Assembly (NCBI GenBank): GCA_016735415.1
Contig: JAERRP010000435.1
Span: 1-9,122, forward strand
Direction of reading: 5' to 3'
Length of the DNA stretch: 9,122 nucleotides
DNA from: Desulfobacterales bacterium
GTDB taxonomy: Bacteria; Desulfobacterota; Desulfobacteria; Desulfobacterales; UBA5852
Part shown: positions 6,834-9,122 of the stretch, in pieces
How positions within the stretch are numbered: the stretch's first letter is position 1
How the letters are laid out: each line of letters opens with the position of its first letter
Position numbers and translations under genes: made by a program
The notes under the pieces: model-generated
Told to the model about the DNA's origin: nothing
The model's input: the letters and a program-made list of their open reading frames with translations, nothing else
Database searches by the model: none

Positions 6834-7418
6834 ATGACCATTTTAAACATTATTGCCCTGGCCGTGGCGCTGGCCATGGACGCATTTGCCGTGGCGATTG
6901 CCTCCGGCGTCCGGCTGAAGCGGGTGTCCTTCCGACAGTTTTTCCGGCTGGCCTGGCATTTCGGCCTTTTCCAGGCCCTGATGCCGATCATCGGCTGGAC
7001 CGCCGGGCTGACGGTGCGCGACGCCATCGCGAGTTTCGATCACTGGATTGCTTTCGGTCTGCTGGCCTATGTGGGCGTTAACATGATTCGGGAGGCCTTC
7101 AAGCTGGAAGAAGATGCGCGCCGGCGCAAGGATCCCACCCGGGGCCTGACCCTGGTGATGCTCTCGGTGGCCACCAGCATCGACGCCCTGGCGGTGGGGT
7201 TGACCATCTCGATGCTCAAGGTTTCGATCTGGACACCGGCGCTCGTCATCGGACTGGTGGCCGGCCTTTTCACTGTACTGGGGCTTTATCTGGGAAAGTC
7301 GGTGGGGTCGGCCGAACGTTTGAGCCCGATCGCCGGGGTTCTGGGCGGTGTGGTGCTGTTGGGCATCGCCGTGAAAATCCTGATCGAACACCAGGCCTTT
7401 AAAGTCTTCTTCTCCTGA
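6834..7418 (+). CDS. mntP: Manganese efflux pump MntP
   Basis: MntP exports Mn2+ across the inner membrane and protects the cell from manganese excess. The 194-residue protein is close to the usual 185-195 and has six predicted helices, near 1-22, 37-58, 68-88, 105-126, 132-153 and 166-186. The two halves are related, and each carries a conserved acidic motif: AMDAFAVAI with Asp16 and SIDALAVGL with Asp117. A charged loop (about 90-103) links the halves. ATG 6834 gives the family N-terminus; an upstream in-frame TTG at 6792 would add 14 unlikely residues and lie inside the leader structure. The ribosome site is weak (GGACGGG region). It is transcribed away from the NAD-salvage genes and converges with the MFS gene 26 nt downstream; no terminator is visible in that gap. 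Confidence 0.92.
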   Translation: MTILNIIALAVALAMDAFAVAIASGVRLKRVSFRQFFRLAWHFGLFQALMPIIGWTAGLTVRDAIASFDHWIAFGLLAYVGVNMIREAFKLEEDARRRKDPTRGLTLVMLSVATSIDALAVGLTISMLKVSIWTPALVIGLVAGLFTVLGLYLGKSVGSAERLSPIAGVLGGVVLLGIAVKILIEHQAFKVFFS

Positions 7419-7444
7419 TGAGTGACCGCCTCCCATAGCGCATC

Positions 7445-8866
7445 TTACCTTCCCGGCCCCGCCGCCGGCCCGCGATGAGGGCGCAAACGCCCCCGATAGG
7501 CGGAGAAAATTATTCCCAACAGGCACAGGACCGTAAACACCGCCAGGCAGATTTCAATACTTCGTATAAACGCGGGGTATACTTGGGGCCGAATTTCGGT
7601 TGGGCCGATGCAGATGGCGAAAAGGACGGTGGCCACGGCCATGCTGGCCATCTGTCCCAGGAGTCGCATGGTGGCCACCGCACCGGAAGCGATGCCGTAG
7701 TAGCGTTTGTCGATGGAACTCATGATGGCGTTCATGTTGGGCGACGAAAAAAGGGCGAAACCCAACCCGAGCAGGCCCAGCAGCCCCACGATCAAAACCA
7801 GGGACGGTCCCGTGTCGATCGCAAACGCCAGGATTCCAAGACCGGCGGCCGTCAGGGTCATGCCGGCGGTGGCGATCCATCTGGGCTCAAGACGATCCGA
7901 CAACCGCCCGGCCAGGGGCGATATCAGGGCCATGATAACCGGCTGAATCATCAACACCATCCCGGCGTTGCGCGGTGGCAGCCCCTGGATGTACTGCAGA
8001 TAGAGGCTCAGCAGAAATGTGACCGCAAAGGTGGCGCCGTAATGAATCAGGGCCGCCAGGCTGGAAAAGGCGAACACCCGGTTGGAAAAAAAAAGGCGGA
8101 TTTCGAATACGGGATTCGGTACCCGCAGTTCCCACAATCCGAAAGCCAGCAACCCGAAGGCACCGGTGGCGACCATTACAAGGGCCTGCATCTGCGGCAG
8201 CCGGGAAGCGCCATAGACTATCAGTACCAGTGACAGCGCGTAGAGGATACTGCCCACCCAATCGAGTTTTTCACCGGGGGCATCCACCCATTCGCGTTTG
8301 AGATGGCGTCGGGTAAGGTAAAGGGCGGTCAGGTTCAGCGGAATGACCACGATGAAAATCCAGCGCCAGTTCAGTAAATCGGTCAAGAGTCCGCCAACGG
8401 GCGGCCCGACGGAAAGTCCGATGTAGACTGCGGCGACATAGGTCCCGATGACCCGCCCCCGCTCTTCCAGCGGGAACACCGAGATCAGGATGGGCATGCC
8501 CGTGGTGACCACCATGGCGGCCCCGAACCCCTGGAGCACCCGGGTGGCGATCAGCATTTCCACTGAAAAGGAGGTGGCGGCGCAGGCTGAGGCCAGGGTC
8601 AGAATGCCTAAGCCGGTGACGAAAAGCCTGCGGCGGCCGTGAATATCCGCAATCCGGCCGGCGGGCACCAGGGCGGCGGCAATGGCCAGAAGATAGGAGG
8701 TCGCAATCCAGCTCAACAGAACGGCGTGGACGCTGAATTCTTTCTGAATGTCCGGCAGGGCGATGTTGACCGAGGAGACCATGAAGGGTCCCATAAACGA
8801 GGTCAGCGTCATCACAAAGAGCGTCGTGCGCTTTTCTTTCGTCGAGATCGGGACGGAGGGTTTCAT
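7445..8866 (-). CDS. MFS transporter, DHA2 (14-helix) drug efflux type
   Basis: This is a probable proton-driven exporter of drugs or other small hydrophobic compounds in the inner membrane. The 473-residue length and many hydrophobic stretches fit the 14-helix DHA2 (EmrB/QacA-like) group. Motifs seen are the first-helix segment MGPFMVSSVNIALPDI (25-40), motif A GRIADIHGRRRLF (70-82), motif B LIATRVLQGFGAAMV (105-119) and the antiporter motif C GLSVGPPVGGLL (150-161). A second motif-A-like GRLSDRLEPRW lies in the C-terminal half. The protein ends in an Arg/Pro-rich cytoplasmic tail. An AGGG lies about 10 nt before the start codon at 8864-8866. No periplasmic adaptor (EmrA-like) or TolC partner is in the window, so it may act alone. 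The substrate cannot be told from sequence. Confidence 0.88.
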   Translation of the reverse strand: MKPSVPISTKEKRTTLFVMTLTSFMGPFMVSSVNIALPDIQKEFSVHAVLLSWIATSYLLAIAAALVPAGRIADIHGRRRLFVTGLGILTLASACAATSFSVEMLIATRVLQGFGAAMVVTTGMPILISVFPLEERGRVIGTYVAAVYIGLSVGPPVGGLLTDLLNWRWIFIVVIPLNLTALYLTRRHLKREWVDAPGEKLDWVGSILYALSLVLIVYGASRLPQMQALVMVATGAFGLLAFGLWELRVPNPVFEIRLFFSNRVFAFSSLAALIHYGATFAVTFLLSLYLQYIQGLPPRNAGMVLMIQPVIMALISPLAGRLSDRLEPRWIATAGMTLTAAGLGILAFAIDTGPSLVLIVGLLGLLGLGFALFSSPNMNAIMSSIDKRYYGIASGAVATMRLLGQMASMAVATVLFAICIGPTEIRPQVYPAFIRSIEICLAVFTVLCLLGIIFSAYRGRLRPHRGPAAGPGR

Positions 8867-8926
8867 ACCGTTTCATCCCTGAGACCGAGCAGAATTGAGC
8901 TATGGTCCGGTGCTTTGGAATGGTAG

Positions 8927-8941
8927 ATGGCGCCACGCCAT
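8927..8941. promoter_or_regulatory. Inverted repeat upstream of the MFS gene, possible operator
   Basis: ATGGCG (8927-8932) and CGCCAT (8936-8941) flank CCA, about 60 bp before the MFS start codon. Exporters of this type are often repressed by a TetR- or MarR-type protein binding such a site, but no regulator gene is in view and no clear promoter was found beside it. Confidence 0.3.
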
Positions 8942-9024
8942 GGTTAGCATTGCGTCCGCCGTGATAACAAGAGAAAAATCGGTCGGCCGGAAAGCCATCA
9001 GGGGCCGCCGGCGCGGAAATTGAG

Positions 9025-9036
9025 GGAAGATCTTCC
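9025..9036. promoter_or_regulatory. Perfect 12-bp palindrome GGAAGATCTTCC
   Basis: The palindrome lies in the divergent gap between the MFS gene and the gene starting at 9111. It has no T run nearby, so it is unlikely to be a terminator. It may be a protein-binding site or chance. Confidence 0.25.
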
Positions 9037-9054
9037 TGTCGTCACCAAACCGCC

Positions 9055-9082
9055 TTGCAATTTACTGAAAAACATATATGTT
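9055..9082 (+). promoter_or_regulatory. Possible promoter with overlapping palindrome for the gene at 9111
   Basis: TTGCAA at 9055-9060 is followed after 16 bp by TATGTT at 9077-9082. The perfect palindrome AACATATATGTT (9071-9082) covers the -10 box. Transcription would begin near 9089, about 20 nt before the start codon. The local AT-richness stands out from the GC-rich surroundings and supports a promoter. Confidence 0.4.
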
Positions 9083-9110
9083 CGGGCTGTTTTCAAAAGG
9101 CGGATTTACC

Positions 9111-9122
9111 ATGAAGATCGAT
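9111..9122 (+). CDS. Start of a gene cut off by the window edge
   Basis: ATG at 9111 is preceded by AAGG (9097-9100) at 10-nt spacing and by a possible promoter. Only four codons (MKID) are present, so the product cannot be named. It is transcribed divergently from the MFS gene and might share control with it. Confidence 0.5.

Noticed and set aside
8940..9023. Short + strand reading frame (about 27 codons) in the gap after the MFS gene
   Set aside because: No ribosome site, no recognisable sequence, and its start sits inside the inverted repeat at 8927-8941.
1..9122. CRISPR array, tRNA or rRNA genes, toxin-antitoxin or phage-defence genes
   Set aside because: No regularly spaced repeats, no tRNA-like cloverleaf and no such protein families were seen on either strand.

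Overview
The window is GC-rich, tightly packed bacterial DNA. Short gene gaps, overlapping start and stop codons, consensus sigma70-type promoters and Shine-Dalgarno sites point to a Gram-negative bacterium. Protein style and gene content suggest a proteobacterium in the broad sense, perhaps Desulfobacterota (a Desulfosarcina-like sulfate reducer). That placement is inference, because no rRNA or marker gene is present.

Positions 1-3874 (+) hold a high-affinity branched-chain amino acid ABC transporter in the standard order livH-livM-livG-livF. A terminator-like hairpin precedes it, and it probably ends an upstream unit. LivH and LivM form the membrane channel, and LivG and LivF are the two ATPases. 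The periplasmic binding protein (LivJ/LivK) is not in the window and may lie just upstream. livM/livG overlap by 4 nt and livG/livF by 8 nt.

Positions 3871-4035 hold a 165-bp element with 15-bp terminal inverted repeats (14/15 matching) and an internal hairpin. It resembles a MITE and abuts livF so closely that the livF stop codon lies inside the left repeat.

Positions 4065-6538 (-) hold an NAD-salvage pair. A nicotinamidase/isochorismatase-fold hydrolase with an unusually long insertion is followed by nicotinate phosphoribosyltransferase (pncB). Together they would convert nicotinamide to nicotinate and then to nicotinate mononucleotide, which is the Preiss-Handler route.

Positions 6539-6833 are a divergent control region with two back-to-back TTGACA promoters. 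One serves the NAD-salvage pair. The other serves mntP (6834-7418, +), a Mn2+ exporter, whose leader can fold into a nested stem structure ending just before its start codon.

Positions 7445-8866 (-) encode a 14-helix DHA2-type MFS drug exporter that converges on mntP. The 244-bp gap from 8867 to 9110 holds three perfect short inverted repeats. A last gene starts at 9111 and is cut off after four codons.

Most of the window is ordinary metabolism and transport. The best candidates for something less described are the MITE-like element on the livF stop codon, the long nicotinamidase, and the structured mntP leader.
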